From: CAZTZL01 sp964537715
GTDB taxonomy: Bacteria; Zhuqueibacterota; QNDG01; DSAB01
Assembly (NCBI GenBank): GCA_964537715.1
Contig: CAZIAH010000002.1
Coordinates: 1-64,000 of the forward strand
Direction: 5' to 3'
Length of the DNA stretch: 64,000 bases
The position numbers were made by a program, and so were the translations under genes. The notes under the pieces were generated by a model. The model saw only the letters and a list, made by a program, of their open reading frames with translations, searched no databases and was not told the origin of the DNA. Shown here piece by piece: positions 9,600-17,897 of this stretch (the stretch's first letter is position 1; every line of letters starts with the position of its first letter).

Positions 9600-9626
9600 A
9601 GGTCCAAAATAGGTTGGGCCTTTTTT
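9600..9626 (+). terminator. Rho-independent terminator after tRNA-Asn
   Basis: The stem AGGTCC (9600-9605) pairs with GGGCCT (9616-9621), with one G-U pair, and runs into six Ts. It is 10 bases after the tRNA. Confidence 0.8.
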
Positions 9627-10087
9627 GTTTATATCGGAATCTAAACCTAGGACGCTTCCAACTCTGAAGATTGCATTATCGGGGTGGTAAAAAAGATCAA
9701 CAACGATTTTCCTCTCGCTTTTCGGCTTGGTAGCCTTCGACTACCTGTGCGTGAATTTCAAACTAAAATTCCCCATTTTTTTTACTTTAAAATTCCACAA
9801 TTATGGGAATCTATCCCTTTGGGAAAAGAAAAAAATTATTTCATATTATTTGCTACTACACTTAAAAAAGACTTTTTTCTATCTTTTAAGCGATAGCCCA
9901 AATTTGGTCCGATTTTAAAAACACTTCAATGATTTTCCAATTGAAAAGATTTGATCCAAAAATGTACCCAAATTATAATTTTTTTATTTTTCTTATTTAC
10001 TATAAGTCCTTTCAATAGGTTTTATGTTTTATATTCAATAATTATTACTGAAAAAATCAGGAAAACTGACCATTAAATAAAAAAACC
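9627..10087. other. A+T-rich intergenic region at island edge
   Basis: I see no convincing gene. The short open frames here (about 60-70 codons) have low-complexity Phe/Lys composition and no ribosome-binding site. The base composition drops sharply to A+T-rich relative to the DNA left of the tRNA. Confidence 0.5.
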
Positions 10088-10116
10088 TTGCATTTTAATT
10101 AAATATATTGTATAAT
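10088..10116 (+). promoter_or_regulatory. Predicted promoter of the MGC-peptide operon
   Basis: A perfect -10 TATAAT (10111-10116) sits 17 bases after TTGCAT (10088-10093). Transcription would begin near 10123, giving a leader of about 160 nt before the peptide gene. No riboswitch is recognised in the leader. Confidence 0.5.
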
Positions 10117-10285
10117 ATAAAGAGATAGTACATTTCATGGACGAACAGTAAAAAAAGGACTTCTTAAACCTCATTAATTCGGCGTCTTTTGTTATAATTT
10201 CAATTGCTTCCGATGGGATTGGCTACATTGATTGTAAATGGTTGATTGGAAAGTTTTTCTAATAATTTTTAAAAGGAGAGAAATT

Positions 10286-10573
10286 ATGGAAGAAAGAAAA
10301 TCACCAAAATCAAAAGTGGAATCCACATTTGATTTTAAAAGTTCAATCGAAAAAGACGATGCTTTGGTCTTGGAACTATTAGATAGTCCAATTAAGACTC
10401 TGAAAAATCGTGACATCAGATGTGATCAAGAGATGATCAACAATCTAAACAAGGTTCGAAATAATGTTCTTGATCGCGCCAGGGCTGCATTTATTGAATC
10501 CGGTATCGCTAAAACTAGCCTTATGGGTTGTATGGGCTGTATGGGCTGTATGGGATGTTCTGATATAATGTAG
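10286..10573 (+). CDS. Putative RiPP precursor with four MGC repeats
   Basis: This 95-residue peptide has a charged, helix-prone N-terminal part (about 1-79, rich in Lys, Glu, Asp, Asn) and a short C-terminal core, MGCMGCMGCMGCSDIM (80-95). Cysteines fall at 82, 85, 88 and 91; only one other Cys is in the leader. The start at 10286 rather than 10238 is set by AAAGGAGAG at 10272-10280. A radical SAM/SPASM gene follows 159 bases downstream. A leader with a Cys-repeat core next to an SPASM enzyme is the classic layout of thioether-forming RiPP systems (sactipeptides, ranthipeptides). The nearest named ideas are the CXXX-repeat and ACGX-repeat radical SAM systems, but the period of three seen here differs. 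Modification and activity are inference. It could instead bind metal through the thiols. Confidence 0.75.
   Translation: MEERKSPKSKVESTFDFKSSIEKDDALVLELLDSPIKTLKNRDIRCDQEMINNLNKVRNNVLDRARAAFIESGIAKTSLMGCMGCMGCMGCSDIM
10523..10558 (+). repeat. Tandem 9-bp repeat encoding (Met-Gly-Cys)4
   Basis: Four in-frame copies of a 9-base unit, ATGGGYTGT or ATGGGATGT, differ only at the Gly wobble base (T, C, C, A). Such units can expand or contract by slippage in steps of three residues. Confidence 0.95.
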
Positions 10574-10636
10574 AAAGAAATCATCCAATTTAGCCAGCAA
10601 ATATCTTCACATCCAAACAATTGGAAGTTTTACATA

Positions 10637-10686
10637 CTTAGAATTATCACAGCAAGAGGTTTATTAACTCTTGCAGTAGTTCTAAG
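10637..10686 (+). other. Hairpin between precursor and maturase genes
   Basis: Two nested perfect inverted repeats lie here: CTTAGAA (10637-10643) with TTCTAAG (10680-10686), and inside them GCAAGAG (10652-10658) with CTCTTGC (10668-10674). There is no T run, so it is not a classic terminator. A hairpin here could cap the short peptide mRNA or reduce read-through, giving more peptide than enzyme. Confidence 0.6.
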
Positions 10687-10732
10687 TAACTAGATATTAT
10701 TGTATTTAGAGAATGAAAATAAAGCATAAAAA

Positions 10733-11818
10733 TTGAAAAATATCATTACTCCCATCCTCGCCCAATGGGATGTCACAAAAGGATGTAATTTTTCCTGCCC
10801 TTTTTGTTTGTCAAGTAGCGGGAAACGATCTCAAAATGAACTAAGTTTTAAACAGGCACGTGCTATAATAGATAAATTGCACTCAAGCGGAGTTTTATTT
10901 CTTAGATTCCTTGGGGGAGAACCATTTTTTCGAAAAGATATGCTAGAAGTGATGCGATATGTTGCCGACAAGGGGATGCTTATGGTTTTTAGTACAAACG
11001 GTTCTCTGGTTACCGAGGAAACTGCTAAAACACTGAAAGAAATTCATGAAAATATCAGCTATTTCCAAATTAGTCTTTATGGGACCAATCAACATTATTA
11101 TCAGGAATTTACTACTAATTCAAAGAGTTTTGATTTAGTTGAAAAAGGTATCAGCTTTTTGAAAAAATTCGATTTAAATCCTTATATATTTTGGGTATTA
11201 ACAGAAAAAAATATTAACCAACTTGAAGCAGCATACCAACTCACAAGAAAATGGGAATTACCTGTACTTAGAATTTCATTGAAACTCCATCTTGGCAGAG
11301 GAAAAATTAATTACAATAATAATTCTGAGAGAAAACCAAACTTATGGGCTCAGGCGATTGAAACACTTCTATCTCTAAAAAGCCTCGTAGACAAGCATAA
11401 AACACCAAGAGTGGAATTACATGCCAGACCTCTTTTAGGTAAATATTTATATAAACATGTCGGACTACCTTTCTTTTATATCCCTTGCAAAGCGGCAAAA
11501 ACCATGTTGTATGTAGATTCAGAGGGTAAATGTAGCCCATGTCCATTTGGATATTTCATGCCAGAATCATATTGTTCATACTTGAATTTAAAAGGAACTG
11601 CCTTGAGTTTATTAGATTATGAAGTAAAAGATATTTGGCAATCAGAATTGTTCGAAACCTATAGAAATCTTCACGATCCAAAATTACATCCAAAGAAAAT
11701 AAATAAGAATTGTCCACATTACAAGGCTGGGATTTGTGCGCCATGTATTTTTACACCATGTCTCTGTAATTCAACAATAAAAATGATAAACGAAACAAGA
11801 ATGGAAAAAATTCAATAA
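10733..11818 (+). CDS. Radical SAM/SPASM peptide maturase
   Basis: This 361-residue protein has the radical SAM motif CNFSCPFC (C18, C22, C25) and GGEP at 61-64. Its SPASM-type C-terminal domain carries Cys 252, 267, 270, 327, 335, 338, 343 and 345, enough to hold auxiliary Fe-S clusters. SPASM enzymes modify ribosomal peptides or proteins (AlbA, PqqE, MftC, anSME). Adjacency to the MGC peptide makes that its likely substrate. The predicted start is TTG at 10733, because an in-frame TAA lies just upstream and no ATG precedes the Cys motif. The Shine-Dalgarno is weak. No RRE/PqqD-like domain is obvious at the N-terminus. The gene is A+T-rich like its neighbours, suggesting transfer. Confidence 0.88.
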   Translation: MKNIITPILAQWDVTKGCNFSCPFCLSSSGKRSQNELSFKQARAIIDKLHSSGVLFLRFLGGEPFFRKDMLEVMRYVADKGMLMVFSTNGSLVTEETAKTLKEIHENISYFQISLYGTNQHYYQEFTTNSKSFDLVEKGISFLKKFDLNPYIFWVLTEKNINQLEAAYQLTRKWELPVLRISLKLHLGRGKINYNNNSERKPNLWAQAIETLLSLKSLVDKHKTPRVELHARPLLGKYLYKHVGLPFFYIPCKAAKTMLYVDSEGKCSPCPFGYFMPESYCSYLNLKGTALSLLDYEVKDIWQSELFETYRNLHDPKLHPKKINKNCPHYKAGICAPCIFTPCLCNSTIKMINETRMEKIQ

Positions 11819-12238
11819 GTGCCGAATTTATGAATTAAATAACAATTGAGGATACAGGATCACTCTCATAATATAATTTGATCAAAAGTGGTTATATTAA
11901 GCAAATTTTGAAAGGTGGAGTATCAATATATTTATATACTAAAATTAAACTGTACTAATCGAAATAGTCATTAATTGAATTGATAGGTGATTCATTACAC
12001 CAATATTAATCGATCATCCATTTTCTAAGTAGTGGTAACGGTACCCTCCGTCTGTAGAATAGAGAGGATCACATGGAATTTTAGCATCATCTAAAATTCA
12101 TACCAAAGCTTTTCTTACCAATCGTCTTTTCCTAGAAAGAATAAAAATAGCAATTTAAAAAATCTTATTAAGAATAATTTCTAGATTTATCTTTAAACTT
12201 CTATTAGATTTCTATAAAATAGTACTAAGGAGCATTTT
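11819..12238. other. Intergenic region between maturase and peptidase genes
   Basis: A+T-rich, with no intact gene. It contains a perfect inverted repeat, GAATTTTAG (12076-12084) / CTAAAATTC (12091-12099), with a 6-base loop and no T run, and a possible decayed reading frame on the minus strand (12133-12014). The peptidase gene has its own ribosome-binding site, so it may be transcribed separately. Confidence 0.5.
12014..12133 (-). pseudogene. Possible decayed ORF fragment
   Basis: Forty codons on the minus strand read like protein: RKRRLVRKALV, an in-frame TGA, then ILDDAKIPCDPLYSTDGGYR and YHYLENG. The pattern resembles the end of a helix-turn-helix domain of WYL/HTH_11-type regulators (AGxPI...GGYRY). 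The resemblance is weak and by eye. Confidence 0.2.
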
Positions 12239-14107
12239 ATGACGGAACTGATCCCAAGAAAATTATTGTTTGGTAATCCTGAGAAAATCGGAATCAAAAT
12301 ATCACCTGATGGAAAATGGATATCCTATCTGGCACCATCAAAAAAAAATGTTTTAAATATATGGGTGCAAAAGATAGGAGAAAATAAAGCGGAAATGGTT
12401 ACGCAGGATGAGTATCGGGGTATCCGTATGTATGCGTGGTCTTATAAAAAAGATACAATTCTCTATCAACAGGATCAGCACGGAAACGAAGACTGGCACC
12501 TTTATATTACTAATATTCAAACCAAAGAAACAATGAATGCCACTCCGTTTAAAGGAGTCCGTGTACAGAATATAATAATACACAAAGATTTTCCGGATTT
12601 TATATATATAGGATTGAACAAACTTAATCCTGAACTTTTTGATATCTATAAACTGGATCTTCAATCACTTGATATTTCTCTAAATATAAAAAATTGGGGA
12701 AATGTTCTAGCCTGGGGGAAAGACCATAATTTTGTTGTTCGTACAGCTTCTGGTATAGATCCAGCTACTGGTGAACATATTATTTACGTCCGGGAGAATG
12801 AAGCAGAATCATTCAGAGAGTTACTACGTGTACCATTTTATGAAGAAATTTATGTTTTGGAATTTACAGAAGACAATAAAAACCTCTATTTTCTTTCTTC
12901 CCTTGATGCGAATACTATCGGCATAGTGGAAACGGATTTTTACTCAGGTAAAACAATCCGTGAAATAGTCAGACATCCAAAAGCGGATATAAGTAATACG
13001 ATTGTGCATCCGGTTACTCATGTTATACAGGCTGTAGCCAGTAATTACTTAAAAAGGGAATGGCAATTTTTTGATAAAGAAGTGGAAAAAAATTTTAAAA
13101 TATTTAATAGTATAGGAGACGGTAATGTACATCTTGTTTCAAGAGATAATAATGATATAATATGGATCATCGCTTATGAATCAGATACAACTCCTGTGAA
13201 ATACTATTCATTTGATAAACAGACTGGTAAACTCACATTTCTTTTTGACAGTCAGCCCAAACTCAATCCATACAATTACGTTAAGATAAAGCCTATTATT
13301 ATTAAAGCATCGGATGGCATGGAATTAGTTTCTTATCTTACTGTCCCTGATAGAGAAGGTCCTAATCCGCTGGTATTATTAGTCCATGGTGGTCCATGGT
13401 CCAGGGATTTATGGGGATGGGTTGCTTCTGTTCAATGGCTAGCTAACAGAGGATATGCTGTGTTGCAGGTAAATTACCGTGGTTCCTCCGGTTTTGGTAA
13501 AGAATTCCTTAATGCAGGGAATAAAGAATGGGGAACCGGTAAAATGCAACAGGACTTAACAGGTGCCGTAAACTGGGCCATTAATGAGAATATTGCCCTT
13601 CCAGATAAAATAGCAATATTTGGCTACAGCTACGGAGGGTATGCTGTATTGGCAGGATTGGCATTTACACCGGATCTCTACTGCTGCGGTGTGGATGTAG
13701 TCGGTCCGTCCAATCTTAAAACTCTTATTAAGAGTATACCTCCTTACTGGAAGCCGGCTAAAAAAAATATATTATTGCGTATTGGTGATGTGGAAAAAGA
13801 TTCAGAGTATAATAAAAAAATATCTCCTTTGTATCATGCAGAAAAAATAAAAAAACCGCTTATTATTGCCCAGGGAGCGATTGATCCACGTGTGAAAAAA
13901 GATGAATCGGATCAAATAGTTAAGGCTATGCGAGCAAAAAGTATACCTGTAACCTATATAATTTTCCCAGATGAAGGCCATGGATTTGCCAGACCAGAAA
14001 ACAGAATGGAATTTTATGCCCGGATAGAATCATTCTTGTTTAAACACCTGGGAGGAAGAACAGAACAATATACTCCTGTAAAAGGCTCAACAGCTGAGGA
14101 CTTTTAG
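12239..14107 (+). CDS. S9 family serine peptidase (prolyl oligopeptidase type)
   Basis: This 622-residue protein has an N-terminal beta-propeller of WD40/PD40-like blades (from ISPDGKWISYLAP onwards, to about residue 350). An alpha/beta-hydrolase domain follows. The nucleophile Ser464 is in GYSYGGY, with Asp549 (AIDPRV) and His581 (EGHGF) completing the triad, all intact. VHGGPWSRD forms the oxyanion-loop region. There is no signal peptide, so it acts in the cytoplasm. The start has AAGGAG 5' of the ATG. S9 peptidases such as FlaP and AplP remove leaders in class III lanthipeptide pathways. The position in the same A+T-rich island as the MGC peptide suggests leader removal or trimming, but general peptide turnover is equally possible. 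It ends 81 bases before a recombinase fragment. Confidence 0.93.
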   Translation: MTELIPRKLLFGNPEKIGIKISPDGKWISYLAPSKKNVLNIWVQKIGENKAEMVTQDEYRGIRMYAWSYKKDTILYQQDQHGNEDWHLYITNIQTKETMNATPFKGVRVQNIIIHKDFPDFIYIGLNKLNPELFDIYKLDLQSLDISLNIKNWGNVLAWGKDHNFVVRTASGIDPATGEHIIYVRENEAESFRELLRVPFYEEIYVLEFTEDNKNLYFLSSLDANTIGIVETDFYSGKTIREIVRHPKADISNTIVHPVTHVIQAVASNYLKREWQFFDKEVEKNFKIFNSIGDGNVHLVSRDNNDIIWIIAYESDTTPVKYYSFDKQTGKLTFLFDSQPKLNPYNYVKIKPIIIKASDGMELVSYLTVPDREGPNPLVLLVHGGPWSRDLWGWVASVQWLANRGYAVLQVNYRGSSGFGKEFLNAGNKEWGTGKMQQDLTGAVNWAINENIALPDKIAIFGYSYGGYAVLAGLAFTPDLYCCGVDVVGPSNLKTLIKSIPPYWKPAKKNILLRIGDVEKDSEYNKKISPLYHAEKIKKPLIIAQGAIDPRVKKDESDQIVKAMRAKSIPVTYIIFPDEGHGFARPENRMEFYARIESFLFKHLGGRTEQYTPVKGSTAEDF

Positions 14108-14149
14108 GGTAATTTATTATTAACTTGTCTATATCATTATAGTAAAGGG

Positions 14150-14335
14150 AAATATGAATTTGTAGGGATTAATCTTTGATTCAGTTCTCTATCTATTCCT
14201 CATTAATGATAATCCATTTGCTTTGAGTTGTTTTATCACTCCTATTATCTCTTGCTCTTTTTCGTTTTTAATTAATTTTCCATTTATAAAATTAAAGCCA
14301 TATGGGATTTGACCTTTGTAACTTTTGGATTTTGA
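14150..14335 (-). pseudogene. Serine recombinase C-terminal fragment, frameshifted
   Basis: On the minus strand the frame reads KGQIPYGFNFINGKLIKNEK and on to KQLKANGLSLMRNR, then stops at 14189-14191. This matches the conserved recombinase domain of large serine recombinases and resolvases (PYGY...G.L..n..E...i..I..l...G.S). Directly after the stop, one base out of frame, the expected continuation IDRELNQRLIPTN is present (ending near 14150). A single-base change near 14196 therefore explains the break. The catalytic N-terminal domain is absent. This is a dead remnant of a mobile element next to the peptide cluster. Confidence 0.65.
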
Positions 14336-14432
14336 TTTTTTAATTTTTTGAGAATTCTTTAAATTCACATCATTGGTAAACAGAAGAGGAATAGTTCGAA
14401 AATTTAAGACATTGGGGAGCAAATATGACATT

Positions 14433-14465
14433 AAACCGACCCAAAAGTAAGGTCGGTTTTTTATT
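14433..14465 (+). terminator. Rho-independent terminator
   Basis: A 9-bp perfect stem, AAACCGACC (14433-14441) / GGTCGGTTT (14451-14459), runs into further Ts. It is the first terminator downstream of the S9 peptidase gene. The T run suits plus-strand transcripts. Confidence 0.75.
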
Positions 14466-14756
14466 GAAAAATGAAAAAGGGTACCGTTCAATTTAAAATT
14501 GTTTGTTATAGTCATATAAAAACGGTATTATCCACGGAAGATTATCCAAAATATTTTACTTGCTATTTTATTCGAACCGCTTTAGATTAAATTAAATCCA
14601 GAGATTGATTTTCAAAAGCACTGCTTCACAGAATCCCGATTCTTATGGATAATCATACAGGGTGAATTGGGATATATCGGTTGCATCCACTGCATCCTGA
14701 TTGTAATTATTATCTTGCATGTGATTGTAAAAATGGTTTTTATTAAGGAGTCTGAA

Positions 14757-16292
14757 ATGCATACGAAACGAACAATTTTTATAATCATTACCATAGTATT
14801 CATTCCACTCCTCTTTTTTCGATGTACCAAAAAGGAGAAGGAAGAAGTCACTGTCATACAGCCCGAGGCTGTCGAAATAGAGGTGGATGTTCCGCAGGTA
14901 CATTGGGAGAAATCTATCGGTGTACTTCCGGTAAAGAGTGAATCCATGTCGCTTGTCAAAAATTCCTTGGCCGATCTGGTGTCGAGCCGTTTGTATTCCG
15001 ATCTGTCCAAAATACAGGGTCTGAAGGTGTATTCGCCTGTCACTTCCGAACTTGTCGATCAGAGTATCTTGCAGGCGGATTATCTTCTCAAAACAGACAT
15101 TACCGAAGAAGAAGAGGAACAGATGTCGATTCAGGTTCAACTGATCGATGCAAAAAAAGAGGTCAATAGACCTGCCAAAATTTATGGGGAAACATTTCAT
15201 TCGCTTTTTGCTGTTGAAGAGGGAGCCGCTAAAACTGTTGCAGAAAAATTAGGTTATACGATGGGTACGGGAGAAAGTATTTCTTTGGAAACGACTTCTC
15301 CAGAGGTCCGAAAACTTTATCTGGAAGCCCAGGGATTTCAAGTTCAGGGAAAGAGAGAATCGGTGAATCAGGCTGTGGAAAAATATAAAGAAGCGCTTCG
15401 CATCGATTCGACATTTACACAGGCATGGATCGGACTGGCAGAAAGCTATCTTCAGATTGTTTATAGCGGCTGGGATCGAAATGTGGTATGGCCGAAATTG
15501 GCGCATGAAGCCAGTCTCAAAGCAGTTCATTATGACAGTACTCAGGCAGAGGCTTATTTGATGCTCGGACAGGTCTATCTTGCTTGGGGAGATTTCAAAC
15601 AGGCGGAGCAAACATACAAAAAGGCATTGAAGATCAATAACAATCTGGATCAGGCCTGGATCGGTCTGGGGCAAATTTATTCCCAATTCGGATTGTACGA
15701 AGCCAGTCTGAAGGTTTTTGATAAAGCGCTGTCGCTCAAACCGGATGACGCCGGCGTTTCTCTCAATTATGCTATGATTTTGGTCGGTCTTCGACAGTAT
15801 AAAGAGAGTGAGAAAGTTTTCCGGAGAATTTTGACCATCCATCCCGAAGAACAGTATTTTCATTCGTTCTTGGCTTTGACTCAATTTTATCAGGATAATA
15901 TTTCCAATGCGGCGAGCGAAATTCAGCTGGGTCTGAAATCGGAAGTATATAGGCCGTTCTCTCATGCCGTTCTCGGAATGATTTACACCAAACAGGGGAA
16001 ACTGGATGAAGCTTTAAGTGAAGTCGAACTCGAAGTGAAACCCTATGTCGGGAACAACGGTTCTCTTGCCTCTGCGGTGGCGGCGATCTATGCTTTGTTG
16101 AAACGGGATGGTCAAGCTGTACAATGGCTCGAGAAAGCTATTCAATTCGGATATCGTGAATATCCGTGGGTGATGAATGACCCAAATTTCAAGGATCTTC
16201 ACAATGATGGACGATTTATACAACTGATGGAAAAGGTGAAAGAAAACTGGAAGAAGAATATGGAATTGTACAATAGGGAGGGATCTGCTTGA
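14757..16292 (+). CDS. TPR-repeat lipoprotein-like protein
   Basis: The product is 511 residues with a hydrophobic N-terminus ending in a Cys (residue 23, FFRC), a non-ideal lipobox. A TolB-N-like segment follows (IGVLPV..., LADLVSSRLYSDLSKIQGLKV), the type that precedes TPRs in adenylate-cyclase-like and transcriptional-activator proteins. The rest is a TPR array (AYLMLGQVYLAWGDFKQAEQ, then similar units to about residue 470). It is probably a periplasmic or outer-membrane scaffold. The start at 14757 is chosen for AAGGAG at 14744-14749; the frame is open further upstream to 14667. The next gene is only 45 bases away. Confidence 0.75.
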   Translation: MHTKRTIFIIITIVFIPLLFFRCTKKEKEEVTVIQPEAVEIEVDVPQVHWEKSIGVLPVKSESMSLVKNSLADLVSSRLYSDLSKIQGLKVYSPVTSELVDQSILQADYLLKTDITEEEEEQMSIQVQLIDAKKEVNRPAKIYGETFHSLFAVEEGAAKTVAEKLGYTMGTGESISLETTSPEVRKLYLEAQGFQVQGKRESVNQAVEKYKEALRIDSTFTQAWIGLAESYLQIVYSGWDRNVVWPKLAHEASLKAVHYDSTQAEAYLMLGQVYLAWGDFKQAEQTYKKALKINNNLDQAWIGLGQIYSQFGLYEASLKVFDKALSLKPDDAGVSLNYAMILVGLRQYKESEKVFRRILTIHPEEQYFHSFLALTQFYQDNISNAASEIQLGLKSEVYRPFSHAVLGMIYTKQGKLDEALSEVELEVKPYVGNNGSLASAVAAIYALLKRDGQAVQWLEKAIQFGYREYPWVMNDPNFKDLHNDGRFIQLMEKVKENWKKNMELYNREGSA

Positions 16293-16337
16293 TAGCAGAA
16301 TAGCAATCATTTGTTGCGGTTTCAAAGGGGGAGCACG

Positions 16338-17897
16338 ATGAAGATTTTGTTTTATTTCATTTTATCTAGTTTTCTGATTTTCTTTTCCGTTTCTAAAGCC
16401 ACCATTATTGATGATGTGCTTCTGATCCCCATGACCGAGACCGTGCCGGCCATCGACGGTCAGCTCGATCCGGTGTGGCACAATGTGACCAATACGCATA
16501 TGGGAAAATTTGCGGACGATATGTCTCCGGACAACTGGCTGGATTATTCTACCTCATTTCGGCTCATGTGGGATGAAGGTTATTTATATCTCTTCATGCA
16601 TTTTATGGATGATACAACTCAAACCGATTCCCCGGATTCTTGGAAAAATGACGGCTGTGAATTATATAACGTCGCGGATGAATACCGAGGATGGTGGTGA
16701 GATGTTTCATGGCGGTATGTTTATGGTAGAACAGAATACTATCCGGGTACATTTGATGATGGCATTGGTGCCTGGTGTGATACGGAATATGGTTATAATT
16801 TTGAACTGGCCATTCCTGAAGATTCACTTACATTTGAATGTATTAAAGATAGGCTGATTGCACTTGAGATTCAGGGAAATGACAGGGATCATACAAGTAA
16901 GGAATCAATCAGCAAGTGGTGGAGCAGCAGCCATGATACGTGGTTCAATCCGATGATATGGGGCGCGGCTCAATTGGTGAATGATCATAGGGTCAACAAT
17001 GAAGTTCTTTACGTTTATCAAACCGACACGCCTCCGATTATTGATGGCTTCATCGAGGGAGAATCCTGGGAAGATATGCCCGAGATTTCATTCAACAAAT
17101 ATTTGGAAGGGACGGACTTGGAAACCATGGACGGTTGGTCGGACATAAAAATGAGTTTCAGAACCATGTGGGATACCAGTTATTTTTACCTCTATGTCAA
17201 TGTGATTGATGATACGATCAATACAGCATCAGCGAGTCCTTATGAAAATGATGGCATTGAATTAATTATTGATCCATGGGATGGCAAACATACTGGTATA
17301 AATCTAAGTCAACTCATTGATTGGGTTTGGGAGTATGGTGGAAATTTATATGGCGGTTTTAGTTATGCTGTTTTTAGTTGGGCAAAAAACAACACGGGAT
17401 ACAGTTTTGAAGCGGCTATTCCTTTTGAAGATATGCAATTGACACTAAAAGATACCACTGTGTTTGGATTTGAAATTCAGGTGAACGACAATGATCAAGG
17501 TCAGAGAGATAATGTTTTAAAATGGTGGTCTGAGAGTTACGATTCATGGTTCAATCCTTTTGTTTTAGGGACAGTACAACTTGTTGGTGAAACACCGTTT
17601 CATACTTCTGTGGAGACTCAGTCTCATATAGTTCGGGATTTTATTTTAAATCAGAATTATCCCAATCCCTTCAATCCAACCACCGAGATTTCATACTCAC
17701 ACGATCGATCCACCAATGTGAAGCTAGTTGTTTTTGATTTGATGGGAAGGGAGATTCAAACTCTCGTTGATCAAGTTCAATTCCCCGGCGTTCACAAAGT
17801 CATCTTTGATGGATCTGGCCTGAGTAACGGTGTTTATTTTTATAAACTCGAGACGGATCGAAATGTGATGGTAAAAAAGATGATATTGGTGAAATGA
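16338..17897 (+). pseudogene. CBM9/DOMON-like secreted protein, interrupted by in-frame TGA
   Basis: One reading frame of 520 codons is broken only by TGA at 16698-16700, after EYRGWW. Signal peptide, two CBM9-like sugar-binding domains (each with the ENDG.EL and Trp-Trp...W.NP pattern) and an intact T9SS sorting tail (NYPNPFNPTTEISY... to MILVK) lie in the same frame on both sides. The neighbour at 17920 is a close paralogue without the stop. Other genes here use TGA as a normal stop, so recoding is unlikely. The simplest reading is a nonsense mutation or a local insertion/deletion just before it, because the two paralogues differ in that stretch. The start has AAGGGGGAG before ATG 16338. 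Confidence 0.75.

Noticed and set aside
9684..9918. Two overlapping short open frames after the tRNA
   Set aside because: Low-complexity Phe/Lys-rich products, no ribosome-binding site, A+T-rich chance frames.
10123..10285. Riboswitch in the leader of the MGC-peptide gene
   Set aside because: The 160-nt leader shows no recognisable aptamer core or terminator/anti-terminator pair.
14100..14760. Direct repeat of the tRNA-Asn 3' end as an attachment site
   Set aside because: Looked for the T-arm/acceptor sequence near the recombinase remnant and found no copy by eye.
16698..16700. TGA as selenocysteine or reassigned sense codon
   Set aside because: Several genes here (uvrA, the HEAT gene, the TPR gene ending at 16292) end in TGA, and no clear selenocysteine-insertion hairpin follows.
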